DNA of 64,000 nt. It comes from Hirundichthys speculiger (taxonomy: Eukaryota > Chordata > Actinopteri > Beloniformes > Exocoetidae). Both the position numbers and the translations under genes were made by a program. The notes below the pieces were generated by a model that was given only the letters and a program-made list of their open reading frames with translations, did no database searches and was not told the DNA's origin. Where the stretch lies: contig JAGFBZ010000738.1 of assembly GCA_018398805.1 (NCBI GenBank), positions 186,001-250,000 of the forward strand, read 5' to 3'. Below are positions 1 through 11,354 of the stretch, piece after piece (position 1 is the first letter of the stretch; each line of letters opens with the position of its first letter).

Positions 1-205
1 ACTGAACCCTGTGGGACGCCATACCAGACCCTTGTCCGTGAAGAAGAAAAGTCATTAACATGGACGAACTGGAACCCGTCGGAGTTCCAGTTTAAGTGTG
101 ACTTAAACCAGCCTAATGCTGTCCCTTTAATTGCAACAGTGTGCTCTAATCTATGCAGCAAAAGGCTGTAAACAATGGTATCAAAGGCAGCATTGTTGCT
201 GAATA
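1..205 (-). pseudogene. L2/Rex1-like LINE reverse transcriptase fragment
   Basis: Read on the minus strand, this stretch encodes the block NAAFDT, then LLLHRLEH, GTALGWFKSHL and YGVPQGS. This is the RT palm region of L2/Rex1-type LINEs, whose usual form is LDLSAAFDTVDH...GTALxWFxSYL...VPQGS. It runs off the left edge of the window, so the downstream YADD catalytic box is not visible. The VDH of the first motif is changed (TIVY). The piece appears 5'-truncated and has no tail here. It is an inactive fragment; the clade call rests on motif resemblance. Confidence 0.75.
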
Positions 206-3200
206 TCACTGTCCACTGTTCAAATTTGATTATAAATATGTATATATTGTATGAACCCATTCCACATTTATTTCTCATTTTATTTGAAATAAGAGACCGC
301 TAATATGTACAAGTTCTGAAGTGTCCAGTAACAAGAGATTAGTTCAAAAGTGAACATTGAAATTCCTGCCCTCTGTTTCACATGCTATTTTTTTTTCTTT
401 TTTTTTTTTTAGATATTCTTGGCAGTCTGCTGTAGTCAGAGAAGACAACACTGGATGTTGGACCACAAGTCCAACATAAAAGAGCTGTTCCAGAGAGGAA
501 AACACAATCTTCTCCTGCAGAGGGTGGAGGTTGTACAGTTGTACAGTGAGCATTTCCCACCTCCTGATCAATGCGGTTCAACTGGAAGAATAAGGAGTAA
601 AATCTGAAACACGAGGTGAAGTTATTTTACCTCATCGCATTACACTTTTATATTACCCATTTGGTCAGTGAAAGTTCAAATGTGAGGAAGCTCAAACTGG
701 TATTCTGATCCAATAAACACAAGTAAGTGTACCTGTCCATACAATAAGTACAATAAGTACCTGTTTGGTCAATAATATATACAAATACAGTAATATGAGC
801 TGCAATGTGACCTGCATCCCAGCTGGACACGTTGTCAACAACCCACAGTCCACTCATGATCATCAGATATGGAGGAGGAGAACAATCACAGTCTAGAAAA
901 GTTAACAACCTGCAGGTTAGAGTACTGAAACCCACTTTACAACGCACCAGAATTTCTTTATTAGTGTTCTCTATTATTATTATGATAAATGATATAATTA
1001 TTGTGTTTTTTCATTAAAACAGCATCGCCAAACAAACACACATGACGCCATTTTATTTTAGAGGTAGCATGAGACCTCTAAAAGAAAGAAATGAAAAAGA
1101 AAAGTAAAAGGCTTCCCTCTCTCTGGCCCTTTCTGTGACAGATGCTTTAAAGCATTCCCCTGAACTGTGTTTTAACGTGGAACCTCATCTATTGGAAAGG
1201 AGCATCTTCAAAGCCAACGTAATGAACAAAACACACACCTCTACTTTCTGTTCCTCCACAGCCAAAAAAAAAAAAAAAAAAACAACAGTGATTTTTCATT
1301 TATCAGCAGCTTCTGGTGTCCCCATCACCCATTTCAGTGATATCCAGTAATGGACAGTACACCTCAATATGCCCTGAACTCCACAGTTACTCTCCCACAA
1401 TCATCCCTCTATTATTTTGTTTTTAGTTTCCTCTCCACACTCTCAGTAGTATACATCCATCATCAGGCTCAGACTATAAAGAATTTCATCTCTGCCTCAT
1501 CATTTATAAACGTGTTTTTTAGTTATTTGCACAGTATGTTTAACTTTACTTTGAATGGGCATGCTGGAGTTTGTGAGTGTTGCTGTGTCCACACTTGTAG
1601 AATGACACACGAGCGGTACATGTACTAGGCTGTTGGTTTAGCAATACATTTATCAGTGCCACCTGCTCTTGGAGTAGCCTCTTAATTATCAGATCAAAGG
1701 CAGCGAAAAGGTGCTAAGTGGTTGGAAGCTGCAGCAGTATGCAACTGGCCTTTGATCGTCTTGGCCCCAGCCTCCTCCACAGCAGCCGGCCTTAAATTAA
1801 ATATGGACAGACATTTCTCTTTGGGTCCAGCCCTTTTCCCATCATAAGCTGGTGCTTTTTTTCTTTTTTTTTTGTCCACTGCAGTTCTGTTTGATCTGAA
1901 TGACTGCTTAGCCAGACAATGAATGGCAATATGCTTAAGAAGAAGTGCATGGTGTGTCTAGGGCTGAAGCCTCCTGTGGAGCGTCCAGGAAAAGTCTGGC
2001 TCTCACTAAACCAGGAACGCTCTTCAGTATGAAACTGTGTTATATATTTGACCCAGTCTGTTTGATGTATTAATTGTCTGTTGATTTATCAAAAGGTTGA
2101 GCTCATGTTTCCTCGGCTGTAGAGGCTGAAGGGCATCTCTTGTAAGCAAATATTAGATCTGGCCTGCGACTGGACTGCTGTGCCACCTCTGTCTTGCATT
2201 AGACCAGAGACTGTTTACGAGTGCGGTGGGCAGACTTAGCTGAAACAGTCGAGGTCTTGTGTCACCAGATGTTTTAAAAGGCAGGAAGCATAATGGAGGC
2301 AGGCAGTAAGCAAGGAAGCAGAGGGGGACTGGCGCTGACTGGGCTGCCAGTCAGGTGCTCTAGATGCCCTTTTATGGGCCACTCCACTAATGAAAGTGGG
2401 CTTGTGGGACCACTGTGGAACATCACAGGCCACTTCACCCCACCAAAACCCCCAGTTCCATCTACACAGGAATGTCATAAAGCCTTAAAAGCCACCCCAC
2501 CCCCACCTTCTCTTCCGTTTCCTTTTTCACTCTGCTGTCCCGTACACTAATTGATTGGTTTCCATTTGTTGTTATGTTTGCTGGTGGCTATTGAAGTGTC
2601 ACCTTACCACAGGATAAGACCAATAAGTCTCTTTTAGGCAGATGAAGTGTGAGATGTTCAGAGTTGATTGATAAGGGAAGTGAATGTGATGGCTGTGACA
2701 GAGGCCAGCATATGGAGATCTGTAAAGGAACCTGCCACATATGGAACAGATTAAAACAAAAAAAAACTGTTTCTGTGGTCAAATGTGCTGCTGACACTCC
2801 ATAGACCTGCTAGTCTAAAGCTAACATAGCTCCAGTTTTGGCCTATGATATCTGTAGTGCTTATTTCTGATCATTAGTCCCTTTTTACAGACTACTCCTA
2901 GACTTCTCTCTCTTGTAAAGGCCAAAACCCACTGCCGTTCTTTGTAGAAAACATGACTCTAGATCCCCAACTAATCTCTGCCATGACTGATTCCCAATGG
3001 ACTTGCAAGCAGCATACCTGTGGAATAGGTACTGCACTTTGTGTGAAGTGGTTATTATTGTGTGAAATTGTTGAGGGACCTGAGCACACAAGGAGAGAGT
3101 GAACCATAAGGTGAAATTTAGCACATTTGCTAAACCATGGATTTAAATGAAAGAAAATTCACCTCGATTCACCTTTATTTATGTGCATTCAAGACAGTTG

Positions 3201-3355
3201 TCAAGCTTCCCAGCAATGGAGCTTCCAAGCATGTTCACCCATATAAAATACTGTGGAATTCTCAGAAAAATTGCAAAAAAAAAAACAAAAAAACCCAAGA
3301 ACTAAATCTCAGACTCTAAATGCATGAGTTAGTATGAGTTAGTTAGTATGCTAAG
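206..3355. other. Low-repeat stretch, no supported gene
   Basis: No ORF here is convincing. There is a poly-pyrimidine/AG tract at about 390-412 followed by a 60-codon open frame, but no recognisable protein. Poly-A runs lie at about 1263-1280 and 3276-3290. The segments about 1690-1860 and 2090-2480 are richer in GC, non-repetitive and without clear coding periodicity. They have the texture of non-coding unique DNA and could hold conserved elements. Confidence 0.4.
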
Positions 3356-3356
3356 G

Positions 3357-4190
3357 CAGGGGTGTCAAACATACAGCCAGAACCTGCCCACCACACGGTC
3401 CAATGAGGCACATGGGATGACAGTGCAAAGTGATGATAGAAGATAACTAACTTTCAGTAAAAGCAACTTCTACTTCACATGTGTTCACTGGGGGTCACGC
3501 ATGAGCTAGCAAGCTGTTGATGCTGGAGCTGTTGGTAAAAAAAAAAAAAAAACAAAATTGAATCATAGTCTGGAACCAGTGGCTCTATGAATTGTCAAAC
3601 AATAAATTTGTCTTATACTTAATATAATCTATTCCACGTATCCTTTGCTGGGAAAAAGAATATGTGTATCCTGAGAAGCAACATTTTCCTGATGAGAAAC
3701 ACTGTTTCAGATCTTTCTGCAGATTAAGACAGCCAAATGAAGCAGAAAGTCATGTCATTTGTTGCATTTTAGGTTGCAATTGATGACTTAATGAATTAAT
3801 AAGACATTATGGCTGTTGCTTTAACAGCTAAATTCATTTATGGTAAGACTTTGATGAGACTTTGACGATCACAAAAGGAGTTTATTGAGTTGGTGCCTGA
3901 CACCACAACAACAAATGACATGTTCAGTTGTTTCAGTGGAGTTCTGGACAGGGACCCCTGCTGTCACCATGGATACAGATGGCATATGGTCGATGATCAG
4001 GAAAAAAGCTAATTTTTGACAAAGTAGAGGAGGATATGGTTTTTGGACAATTCACTTATTTTTCACCAAGAAACATTGTTTTGCAAGTCCTTAAAAATGG
4101 ATCAGACAATGAAGTGATTATCTGAAGTGTGAATTTCATCCGAGCCAGAGGTTGAATCAACATCAGTTTGCCGCCTTCTCAGTGATAAAT
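3357..4190 (+). pseudogene. hAT (Charlie/ZBED-like) transposase relic
   Basis: The left end begins with the hAT-type terminus CAGGGGTGTCAAAC at 3357. From about 3830 to 4190 the plus strand shows pieces of a hAT transposase in shifting frames: EFIELVPDTTT, then TVTMDTDGIWSMI (matching the family's VTTDGAPSM block), HQETLFCKSLKMD (family IHQEALCAK) and VNFIRARG/LNQHQFAAF. These follow the order seen in ZBED5/FAM200-like and Charlie-type hAT proteins. Stops and at least two frame changes break the gene. No right terminus is visible before the next MITE, so the copy is truncated. Confidence 0.65.
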
Positions 4191-4215
4191 ACATTAAACT
4201 ATGGCCACACTGAAG

Positions 4216-4340
4216 TACCGTACTTTCCGGACTATAAACCGCTACTTTTCTCCCATGCTTTAAACCATGAGGCTTATACAGAGATGCAGCTTTACTATGA
4301 ATTTTTCTTCAGCCAGGAAGTGCAAAAACAAAAACAAACG
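4216..4340. mobile_element. hAT-type MITE fragment
   Basis: Starts with CCGTACTTTCCGGACTATA, the terminus of a very common fish non-autonomous element whose copies read CCGTATTTTCCGGACTATAAGCCGC. The following CGGCTTATA-like block is recognisable (GAGGCTTATACAGAGATG). I see no matching right end, so the copy is truncated. It has no coding capacity. Confidence 0.6.
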
Positions 4341-4489
4341 AAGTAGTTAAAGGCTATTCTGTTTTTGTTAAGTAGCCTATGTTGGCTATGCTACTCTACA
4401 TTTATTTTGTGAGCATCAATACCTATTATTAATGGACAAACTGATTAATCCAGGTGTGTCTGACCATTGTGGCTACTCGTTTGTCCAGT

Positions 4490-4587
4490 CAGTTTGTTGG
4501 TTCCCCAGTGGATTTCAGGGTTCTGAGCGGACCCGCCTGGGCGCTGGTCCCCATTAACCACAAAAAGTAAGGGATCACTGTAGTGAC
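4490..4587. mobile_element. MITE end (GGGATCACTG family)
   Basis: The segment ends in TGGTCCCCATTAACCACAAAAAGTAAGGGATCACTGTAG. Its reverse complement matches the start of the element at about 29809 (CAGTGATCCCTTATTTTTCATGG). Both look like the widespread fish CAGTGATCCCTCG-type MITE. Only about 95 bp are recognisable here. Confidence 0.55.
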
Positions 4588-4726
4588 AATGAAAATCCCA
4601 GAGGGGAAAGTGCATCAGTGAAACTAGGTGCAGCTGCTCAATTACAAATTATCAGATACAGTATTGAGTTATCTGAGAAAATAAGTTCAAATTTAGTTTA
4701 AAGAGATTGGTAGAATCAGAGACTGT

Positions 4727-4872
4727 GATACCATGCAAGCAACAGACAGGAAGTGATGCAATCCATTACCCCTGACACAATCAGGGGTAATGGATTGCAT
4801 CACTTCCTGTCTGTTGCTTGCATGGTATCAGACAGGAAGTGATGCAATCCATTACCCCTGACACAATCAGGG
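4727..4872. repeat. 49-bp perfect inverted repeat plus direct copy
   Basis: Positions 4727-4775 and 4781-4829 are exact reverse complements (49 bp arms) around a 5-nt loop, CACAA. Positions 4830-4872 then repeat 4744-4786 directly, including the loop. The direct-inverted-direct layout looks like fold-back and template switching during replication, not a TIR transposon. No ORF is present. Confidence 0.95.
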
Positions 4873-5145
4873 TTCTGACTCACCTGTTTTTGGTCAGTTA
4901 GGATTACCAAAATGATTTTCTAATTGGCAAGATAATGAACTTACTACATCCATCTCTTCGAACAATCATACCAAGCATAAACATCATAGGAATGTCCAAG
5001 CATCATCCCACCCATGTAGAGAATCAGTGATGTCTGTTCAGGGGAGGCAGAGCCTCACCTGTCAATCTTGAACAGAAAAAAAAAGTTATTATCAACATTT
5101 ATTATATTTTATATGTGTTATATTTCCACCTTTTCTGTTTGAATC

Positions 5146-5148
<3 letters not shown>

Positions 5149-5231
<83 letters not shown>
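5149..5231. repeat. (TA)n microsatellite
   Basis: About 83 bp of uninterrupted AT dinucleotide repeat in AT-rich unique sequence. Confidence 0.98.
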
Positions 5232-5233
<2 letters not shown>

Positions 5234-6165
5234 TTAGATTAAGAATAGCAGAATTTCCGCATGTCCCATTCAAATACAAGGAGGAGATGTGCCATGAGGC
5301 ACACTTTGCTGGGCCGACATGGTGTAATCTCTCACAAACTGTGTAGGTATGTGATGCAAACAGTGTGTCAGTGTGAATGTCAAGTTTTAACAGTCAGCCA
5401 TGCAACCCCCACTTGAAAAGGGTGAGACATCCATTCAGAGTTTTAACTGGATTCACTCAACGGGCAAATCTCTTCCTTCTTTTGCAACTTTTATTTATTT
5501 TTCCACCTTTTTAAAAGGTGCAGTTGCCAGTAGTAGGTGAAAAACCTTCCAAACACAAAAAAGAAAGAGTATTCAAATACTGTACATAAATCACAAAATC
5601 AAATACTATCACAAATTACTGAAATAGAAAATAAGAAACAAGGCAAGCTAAATGCAAACAATACAAATCAGGTAAATTCACCATACTTTTATGTTTATAT
5701 GTATACTTCCTGTCTCCTTAAATTATTATTTAAGTCACAACACCATCACAATATTTTAATATGAATTGAAATACCACTGCCTAAAAGATTTACTAAAAGC
5801 TTAGAAGACACATTCAATAAAATTGTGAAACTATCACCCAAATATATAAAATACTCAACCCAGCTAAAAATTAACTAGTCAAGTTACCCTCTAAACTAAC
5901 TTCAATCAAAGCAAGAGGTAAAAACTAAAGGAAGAGCTGAAAGGTTTGCTAAATTAATTCTGACGTCAAGTGAAATATGTGTCACATGTTTGTGTAAAGA
6001 ATGCTAATATGAGACATAAAACAACCCATTTTATGTTGTCAATCAAATGAATGAGATAATCTTTGTGGTTCATTTGTATTTGTAAATCTGCTTCACCAGC
6101 TGTCAACCTTACCACATGTCAATGTATAGAGGGGCTTCTGTGTCCCAGACATGAATGTGCTTTGA
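5232..6165. other. Gene-free AT-rich stretch
   Basis: No supported gene. The open frames are short and lysine/asparagine-rich, as expected from AT-rich non-coding DNA. I see no repeat ends, only short A-rich runs. Confidence 0.4.
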
Positions 6166-6169
6166 TGCA

Positions 6170-6590
6170 AAAATGTGCATATAAACTCCAGAATAAAAAC
6201 AAAACACCTTGTGAACATACTGGCCGAAGCTGGCAAGTGTGTGTCCCTATTCACAGAGGAATGAGTCCTGCAACTACATGGGCTGAAAGGCCACTCAGAG
6301 GCAAAGAGACCATTACTCTAAGATTACAGTTTGTAAATGCGCACAAGCTTTATTTTGGAGACATGTCCTGTGGTCTGATGAAGAAGATTGCAGGTCTGAG
6401 AACACCATCCTAACTGTAAAGTAGAGATGGGGAAGCATGATGTTGTGGGGTGTTTTGGCAATTTTGGCAATCCCAAAATAGAGAAAGTTTAGTCAGATTT
6501 AATTTCCAGTGGGTGTGTGTGTGTGTGTATGTCTTTTAATACAGTGCATGTAAACTTCTGGTTTCAAGTGTATGTCATTTTCTCCATTCA
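6170..6590 (+). pseudogene. Tc1-like transposon relic
   Basis: The plus strand retains the order GCTGAAGCTGGCAAGTGTG, then ACATGGGCTGAAAGGCCACTC, GACATGTCCTGTGGTCTGATGAAG (the protein block FWRxVLWSDE) and CATGATGTTGTGGGG (SMMLWG). These are landmarks of fish Tc1 transposases of the DD34E type. The right end, at about 6545-6575, resembles the Tc1 terminus GTATGTAAACTTCTGGTTTCAA. Many indels and stops make it inactive. Confidence 0.7.
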
Positions 6591-6764
6591 AGCAACAATA
6601 GTGAATAACTGGAGGAAGCCACCAGCCCAGGGAAGGCCTGAAAGGTACAGGTCTGCAAGGAACCAGAAAAGTGTGAGTGCTGCCTGCTTACACGTCATAT
6701 TCTGCAGCAGCCTCGATTATACTCACAAATGAGTACATTGATATTTATAAAATACAATAAAAGC

Positions 6765-7128
6765 TGAAACACATAATCCATTTTTCATGTGCATAAATAA
6801 TAAACCCACATTTTATTCCCAACAGAGCACAAAGAACATATCAGATGTTGAAACTGAGGCATTTTACTATTTTGTGGACAATATTAGCTCATTTTGACTT
6901 TGATGGCAGGAACACATCTCAAAAAAGCTGGAACTGGGTGAAATTGACCATTGTTTTGCATTCCCTCTTCTTTTAACAGTCTGTAAACATCTGGGAAGTG
7001 AGGAATCCAGTTTTAGGAGAGAAATGTTGTCCCGTTCTTTCCTGATGCAGGATTGTAGCTGCTCGACAGTCCTGGGCCTTTGTGACTGGATTTCTGCTTT
7101 TATGATCCACCAAATGGTTTATGTTGGT
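6765..7128 (-). pseudogene. Tc1/mariner-like transposase C-terminus relic
   Basis: The reverse complement contains GGCCCAGGACTGTCGAGCAGCTACAATCC, then a CAGGAAAGAACGGGACAACAT block and TTTACAGACTGTTAAAAGAAGAGGG. This corresponds to the transposase C-terminal pattern RPRTVEQLE...QEWDNI...RLQTVVKRRG. The downstream UTR GAGATGTGTTCCTGCCATCAAA and GATATGTTCTTTGT is also typical of the fish family. The N-terminal half is missing and the frame is broken. It abuts an L2 LINE at about 7129. Confidence 0.65.
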
Positions 7129-7323
7129 GAAAGGTCAGTTCAGCACCCAGACTATTCTCCTTTAAAACCAAACTGAAAACTTTTCTGTTTAGTAAAGCCT
7201 ATAGTTAGTCTAAACAATAATGTGTTAGGGCCAGTAGTCATAGCTACAGTTATAGGAATGGCCGAAGCCAAGACTGGAGCAGGATCGTCTTAAACATAGC
7301 CTCGTTATAGCTATGCTGCTATA
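7129..7323 (+). pseudogene. L2-like LINE, 5' piece (ORF2 C-terminus and UTR)
   Basis: The plus strand encodes FKTKLKTFLFSKAYS followed by a stop, the usual C-terminus of L2/Maui-like LINE ORF2 (FKxxLKTYLFxxAF). The start of its long 3'UTR follows, with the landmark CTATGCTGCTATA. The LINE is interrupted at CTATA by the DNA element 7324-8211 and resumes at 8212. It is 5'-truncated, as is usual for LINEs. Confidence 0.7.
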
Positions 7324-8211
7324 CACCTTTTTGACTTAAAAATTGTGGACATGCACCCCCTAGTGGCCCCTAGTGGAGTGTGCGGTGCTCCACCTAAGTA
7401 ACCCAAACACAGCAGCGTGGAGCATCTGTTACTGATAACGCAGACATGTCTTGGATTGATGATGTTAGGCAGTGTCCTCCAGTTACAGATGAAGGTAGTT
7501 TATCGCTGTTTTTAATGATTGGTTATGGAAATAGCATGATCTATTCCCATAACCAAACACTAAAAACTGTGGGAATACGTGAAAAATGCAACGCTGGCTA
7601 TAACTAACGTCAACAAGCCATAAAGATTATGCTACTGTAACGTTAACGCTAGCGGTAAATTGGGCTATGTGTTAATGTTATATTTAATTTATTTTATCAT
7701 TCTCCGAATTCATTCATTCATTCATTGTTTTATAGGCTTGTGCTAGTGCCGAGGGCTACAGTAGCCTCATACTGCTGTTCTTTCGGCCAGAATCGTCCGG
7801 GACTCTCAGCGAGACTATGAGTAGTACGAGATTGAATGTTAACTAAAACTCACCCAGCTGTATTCATTTGGAACAAAGTCCTTTCTGTTGATATTTTTCA
7901 CCCACCTCTTCCTAACTTCTTGGTTGTCTGTGCACCCAGGAAATCGGTGCAAACTGTATGGCTGCATACAAGGCAGTCTTCGTGCAGTAAAGGCTTGTGT
8001 ATTTCACATACTTTCTTCTTCCATTGTTGAATTTTCATGCCATTGTTGGCACAGTTTATGACGGAACATGTATTCCCACTCGACATTATAAAAATATATA
8101 TTTGTAGAAAGAGAAAACACTGGTTAATCTGCAAGCCGGTGAAAGTGTCGCTCTGTGGTACACTACACCAATGGCGGACGGAGTACTTCTGGGGGGCTGG
8201 CCCGGAAAGGT
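7324..8211. mobile_element. THAP-bearing DNA transposon fragment with CTATA TSD
   Basis: An 888-bp insertion sits between duplicated CTATA sites (7319-7323 and 8212-8216). Joining the flanks restores the LINE sequence seen in other copies (GCTGCTATAGG). The ends share a short inverted match (ACCTTTTTG against ACCTTTCCG). The minus strand carries a THAP-domain first exon. The plus strand has a short open reading start, MSWIDDVRQCPPVTDEG, at 7446, followed immediately by GTAGTT, a possible splice donor. The superfamily is unresolved: several fish DNA transposons carry THAP domains. Confidence 0.6.
7854..8086 (-). pseudogene. THAP-domain exon of a transposon protein
   Basis: From the ATG at 8084-8086 the minus strand reads MSSGNTCSVINCANNG, with the N-terminal CxxxxC of a C2CH THAP finger. 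After a shift of frame it reads PYSLHRFPG (the conserved HRFP), then RKRWVKNINRKDF and NEYSW. The exon ends at TGG|GTGAGT, a strong donor, where the next exon would normally supply the final C..HF. THAP fingers bind transposon ends. One frameshift near 7958 breaks this copy. This could also be an exapted exon, but the TSD-bounded context favours a mobile element. Confidence 0.6.
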
Positions 8212-8815
8212 CTATAGGTCTGCGGTGCAGGGGGACACCAACATGATCCACTGAGTGGTGTCCTCACCTCTTTTCTTCCCAACTTTACCTTTTTTCTTCA
8301 GCTGTATCCATAGTTACTTTTTTAAATCTCGCTGTACTCCTGTATAATGACAATAAAATGATTTCTATTTATTTATAGTTCTAGTGAATAGGGAGCATCT
8401 CATTAGTGTATCTGCACTTCATGTTCCCATAGTTTTTTGTGCTGTCCTGAACCCCTTCCCCCCTTTTTTTTCTTTTTTCTTTCTTCTTTCTGTATGTTTG
8501 CAGGCCAGAGTATCATACTGACCTGCAGTTCCACTCTCTGACCATGCTAGTGTTTACCTCCACCTGTCTATATAGATGTCTCTGGGATTTCAGCTAACAT
8601 GCTAACCTGCTTAAAGGCTTTTTGCTTTCTGTTTTTTTTCTCCCACTAGGGTTTTTTTTTCTACTTGCCATTTTTTTTATTAGGATTTAATATTATAATT
8701 TTAGTTAATGATATTTGGTCAAGGGTCATTCTCCGGGTCTCTGTAAAGCACCTAGAGACAACTTGCATTGTAATCGATGCTTTACAAATAAGATTTAATT
8801 TAATTGAATTGAAAT
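8212..8815 (+). pseudogene. L2-like LINE, 3'UTR and tail
   Basis: Continuation of the LINE begun at 7129. It carries the family landmarks GCAGGGGGACACCAACATGATC, GTATGTTTGCAGGCCAGAG, GGATTTAATATTATAATTTTAG and GGGTCTCTGTAAAGCACCTAGAGACAA. It ends in the ATTGAATTGAA-type pentamer tail expected of Maui-like L2 elements. At least eight other pieces of this family lie in the window. Confidence 0.8.
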
Positions 8816-9054
8816 CCTGTGAACCTATGCTGTTGTAATGGATCCAGTATATGACACATATGAGACTAAAACAACTCACAAAGTATAAATAAAAAAACAA
8901 AACAAAACACAAATCTCAAACTCCAGTTAGAGCTGAAGGCACCTTTTATGTGATTTCATGCGAGAAGTGAAATTTCCTTGAAGTATGGTATATTAACCTC
9001 GTCTGCACAGTCAATATTTGTGAATTAACTTTGGCTGTATCTCACTCAAAGCTA

Positions 9055-9240
9055 TCTATGTGCTTACTAGACCCTATTCCTTCTGAACTATGAAAGAAAT
9101 TCTTCTTCTTGGATCTTGGATGCATCCCTTATAACAGGGTATGTACCAGTTGCTTTAAAGATTGCAGTAATTAAATCTCTACTTAAAAATACATCTTTAG
9201 ATCCTGATGATATAGCCAACTATAGGCCTATTTCAAACAC
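9055..9240 (+). pseudogene. L2-like LINE RT fragment
   Basis: The plus strand encodes LLDPIPSEL, then TGYVPVALKIAVIKSLLKNTSLDPDDIANYRPISN, the N-terminal RT block of L2-type LINEs, with one frame change between them. About 180 bp survive, without catalytic residues or tail. Confidence 0.75.
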
Positions 9241-9639
9241 CATTCATTTGTTTTTTGGGTTTTGAATAATTTTTCATCACAGCTTCGATGCTGTACTGCT
9301 TGAGGGATTCCTTTGGTAGCTTTTCATTTATTACCACCTGTTGTGATGGGTAACCATAGCAACGAGAGAGTTGTTTATAAGCAGGAGCAGCTGATCAAGA
9401 TATCAAGAAGCCAAATGATACCCAGACTGAAACCTCAAATCCCACACGAGTTGATGAAGAGGAGATGATGAGGAGATGCCGTGAAAGTAGAGCAGTGGAA
9501 AGGCAGAGAAAGAGGAAGTGTAAGCCAACTTTTCCCTGCATCATAATGGGGAATGGGAGATCTCGCAAATAAGATTGATGAGCTTGAATGGCTGAGGAGG
9601 ACAAATTAGTAGTTTAGAAATGCAGTATGACGGGGGGGC

Positions 9640-10415
9640 GCTCTAGAGTGGCGATATGTAAGGACATTGTATAAATACTCCTATACCTGACACTAAAGGG
9701 CAACCTGTTGTCAGCTGAGACTTCACTGTAAGTGTTGACGCTATCCGAAACAACTGTCCTACAATGTTGGGATCAAAAAGCAGCAAAAAATCAGAGGCGG
9801 CCAAGGCTACCGGTAGCAACGCTACATCCCCAGATACGGCCGTGCTAATGGCTGCGATAATATGCTCGGAACAAAATGTGGTGGCCAAGATTACCACACT
9901 CGAAATGAAGGTTGAGAACAAGTGTCAAGCCTTGAACGACATGATGGACTCGCTCCGCAACCACTTCAAAGACCAAGTTGACAGCGTGCGGTCTGAATTT
10001 CGTGCCAAGATTGAGCCACTAGCTACTAGCTTCACAGATTACCGCGACCGGCTACCTAGCTTGGAGGAAGCTGCAAACATGTACTCTGATAGAGTTGTGG
10101 ATCGGGAGAAACAAGTCTATGCCTTGAAGATACGGTGTCAGCACTCACTGAGAAGACTGAGGACCTGGAGGGAAGACAACGTAGATGCAACGGTGAACAT
10201 CCTCATTTTTCCGGACATGCCATCCACAGTAGCGAAAAGGAAGGGGGGCTTTTAAAGAGGTGAAAGGACTGCTTCGTGGCTGCCGTGATGTAAGGTTCGG
10301 GATTCTTTACTCGGCGAAGCTGAGGATCACGTCCCTTCTGGGTGAAAAGATGTACAACGATCCAGTTGCGTCTAAGGACTACACCATGAAACATCTGGTG
10401 GCGAGTGGTCAATAA
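9640..10415 (+). pseudogene. L1-type LINE ORF1 with leader
   Basis: The ATG at 9764 opens a 163-codon frame. After a basic N-terminus it has a long heptad-like coiled coil (roughly residues 45-120) of L1 ORF1p type. A frame change near 10245 then leads into EVKGLLRGCRDVRFGILYSAKLRIT and NDPVASKDY, the C-terminal domain of L1 ORF1p (compare LYPAKLRI...DPxxAxxY), ending at TAA 10413-10415. ORF1p normally binds L1 RNA as a trimer. About 120 bp upstream of the ATG may be leader. The RRM-like middle is degraded. It belongs with the endonuclease fragment at 11355. Confidence 0.7.
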
Positions 10416-10576
10416 GGTACTAACTGAGTATCCTCAGGTACAGTGGTGTAATGTAATAGAGTTGTGAGCCTTAGAGGCACCCGTAGCTACGTGATCTGTG
10501 ATACGGATACGTGAGGTGGAGGCAGAACAGACGTGTTAGTGATGCTGCTCTGTGTTATGGCTGTTGTACAGAAGTA

Positions 10577-11350
10577 CAGTGAAGTTTGTTAAAACTAAGT
10601 CGGTTGTCAAGCCTCCTAAAATGAAATTAATTGGTTCGGGAAGTAGTTTCATAACCTGAAAATTTCATAAGTAGATGCGTTTTCCATGAAAATGCCCTAA
10701 TTCGTTCCAAGCCCCCCAAAATTCAAACATGAATTTTTTTATAAATTATAAATAATACATGAAATGACATAAAAACCTGTAAGAAATACATGTTAGAACT
10801 AGAAAAGCACTCGGAGGAAGCAGACCTCCACCAAGCGCAAAAATTATCGAAAATTTGAAAGTGATCCAGAAACCAGGGTTTCTTCTGGATCAGACCCAAA
10901 TGAAATCACTTCTTCCTTTTCACATTTCCGACAACTCCTGAAAATTTCATCAAAATCCATCCAACTTTTTGAGTTATCTTGAACACAGACAGACAGACAG
11001 ACAAACAGACAGATAAAACGCCAGCAAAAACATAACCTCCTTGGTCGAGGGAAAAACTGTTTGTTTACCTGGTTGCTGGGTTATGCTCATACAGACAAGG
11101 GGCTCTCCTAGCCAATGGGATGCCAGGAAGATGCTAAGCGATAGCCAATGGCAGAGCAACTTGGATGCATCGCTTTCAAACCAAGATACAGAGCCGACAG
11201 GTATGATTACGTTCGGTAAACTCACGTACTGTATTTTTGCCTTTTGTATCCTGAATTTTCTTTAGTAACAAGAGGCAATATTTTCTCGTTGAGGCGTTTC
11301 GTAACCTGAAAATTTCATATGTAGAGACGTTCGTAAGTAGAGGTACCACT
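10577..11350. mobile_element. Mariner-type MITE inside the L1
   Basis: The insertion starts CAGTG and ends CACTG, both flanked by TA (10575-10576, 11351-11352), the mariner TSD. The right end, read inward, is CAGTGGTACCTCTACTTACG, a common fish MITE terminus. An internal block AACCTGAAAATTTCATA occurs near both ends in opposite distance from the termini. There is no coding sequence. It separates ORF1 from the ORF2 remnant of the L1 and itself contains another repeat (10825-11050). Confidence 0.6.
10825..11050. mobile_element. Nested MITE (CCTCCACCAAG family)
   Basis: Starts CCTCCACCAAGCGC and ends CCTTGGTCGAGG, giving an inverted match. The interior AAATTTCATCAAAATCCATCC, GAGTTATCTTG and (CAGA)n run before AACATAACCTCCTTGG are typical of a widespread fish repeat. 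It is nested in the larger MITE. Confidence 0.6.
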
Positions 11351-11354
11351 GTAC

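Noticed and set aside
2236..2550. Possible exon, open on both strands for 80-85 codons
   Set aside because: No protein family resemblance and no convincing splice sites; treated as unique non-coding DNA.
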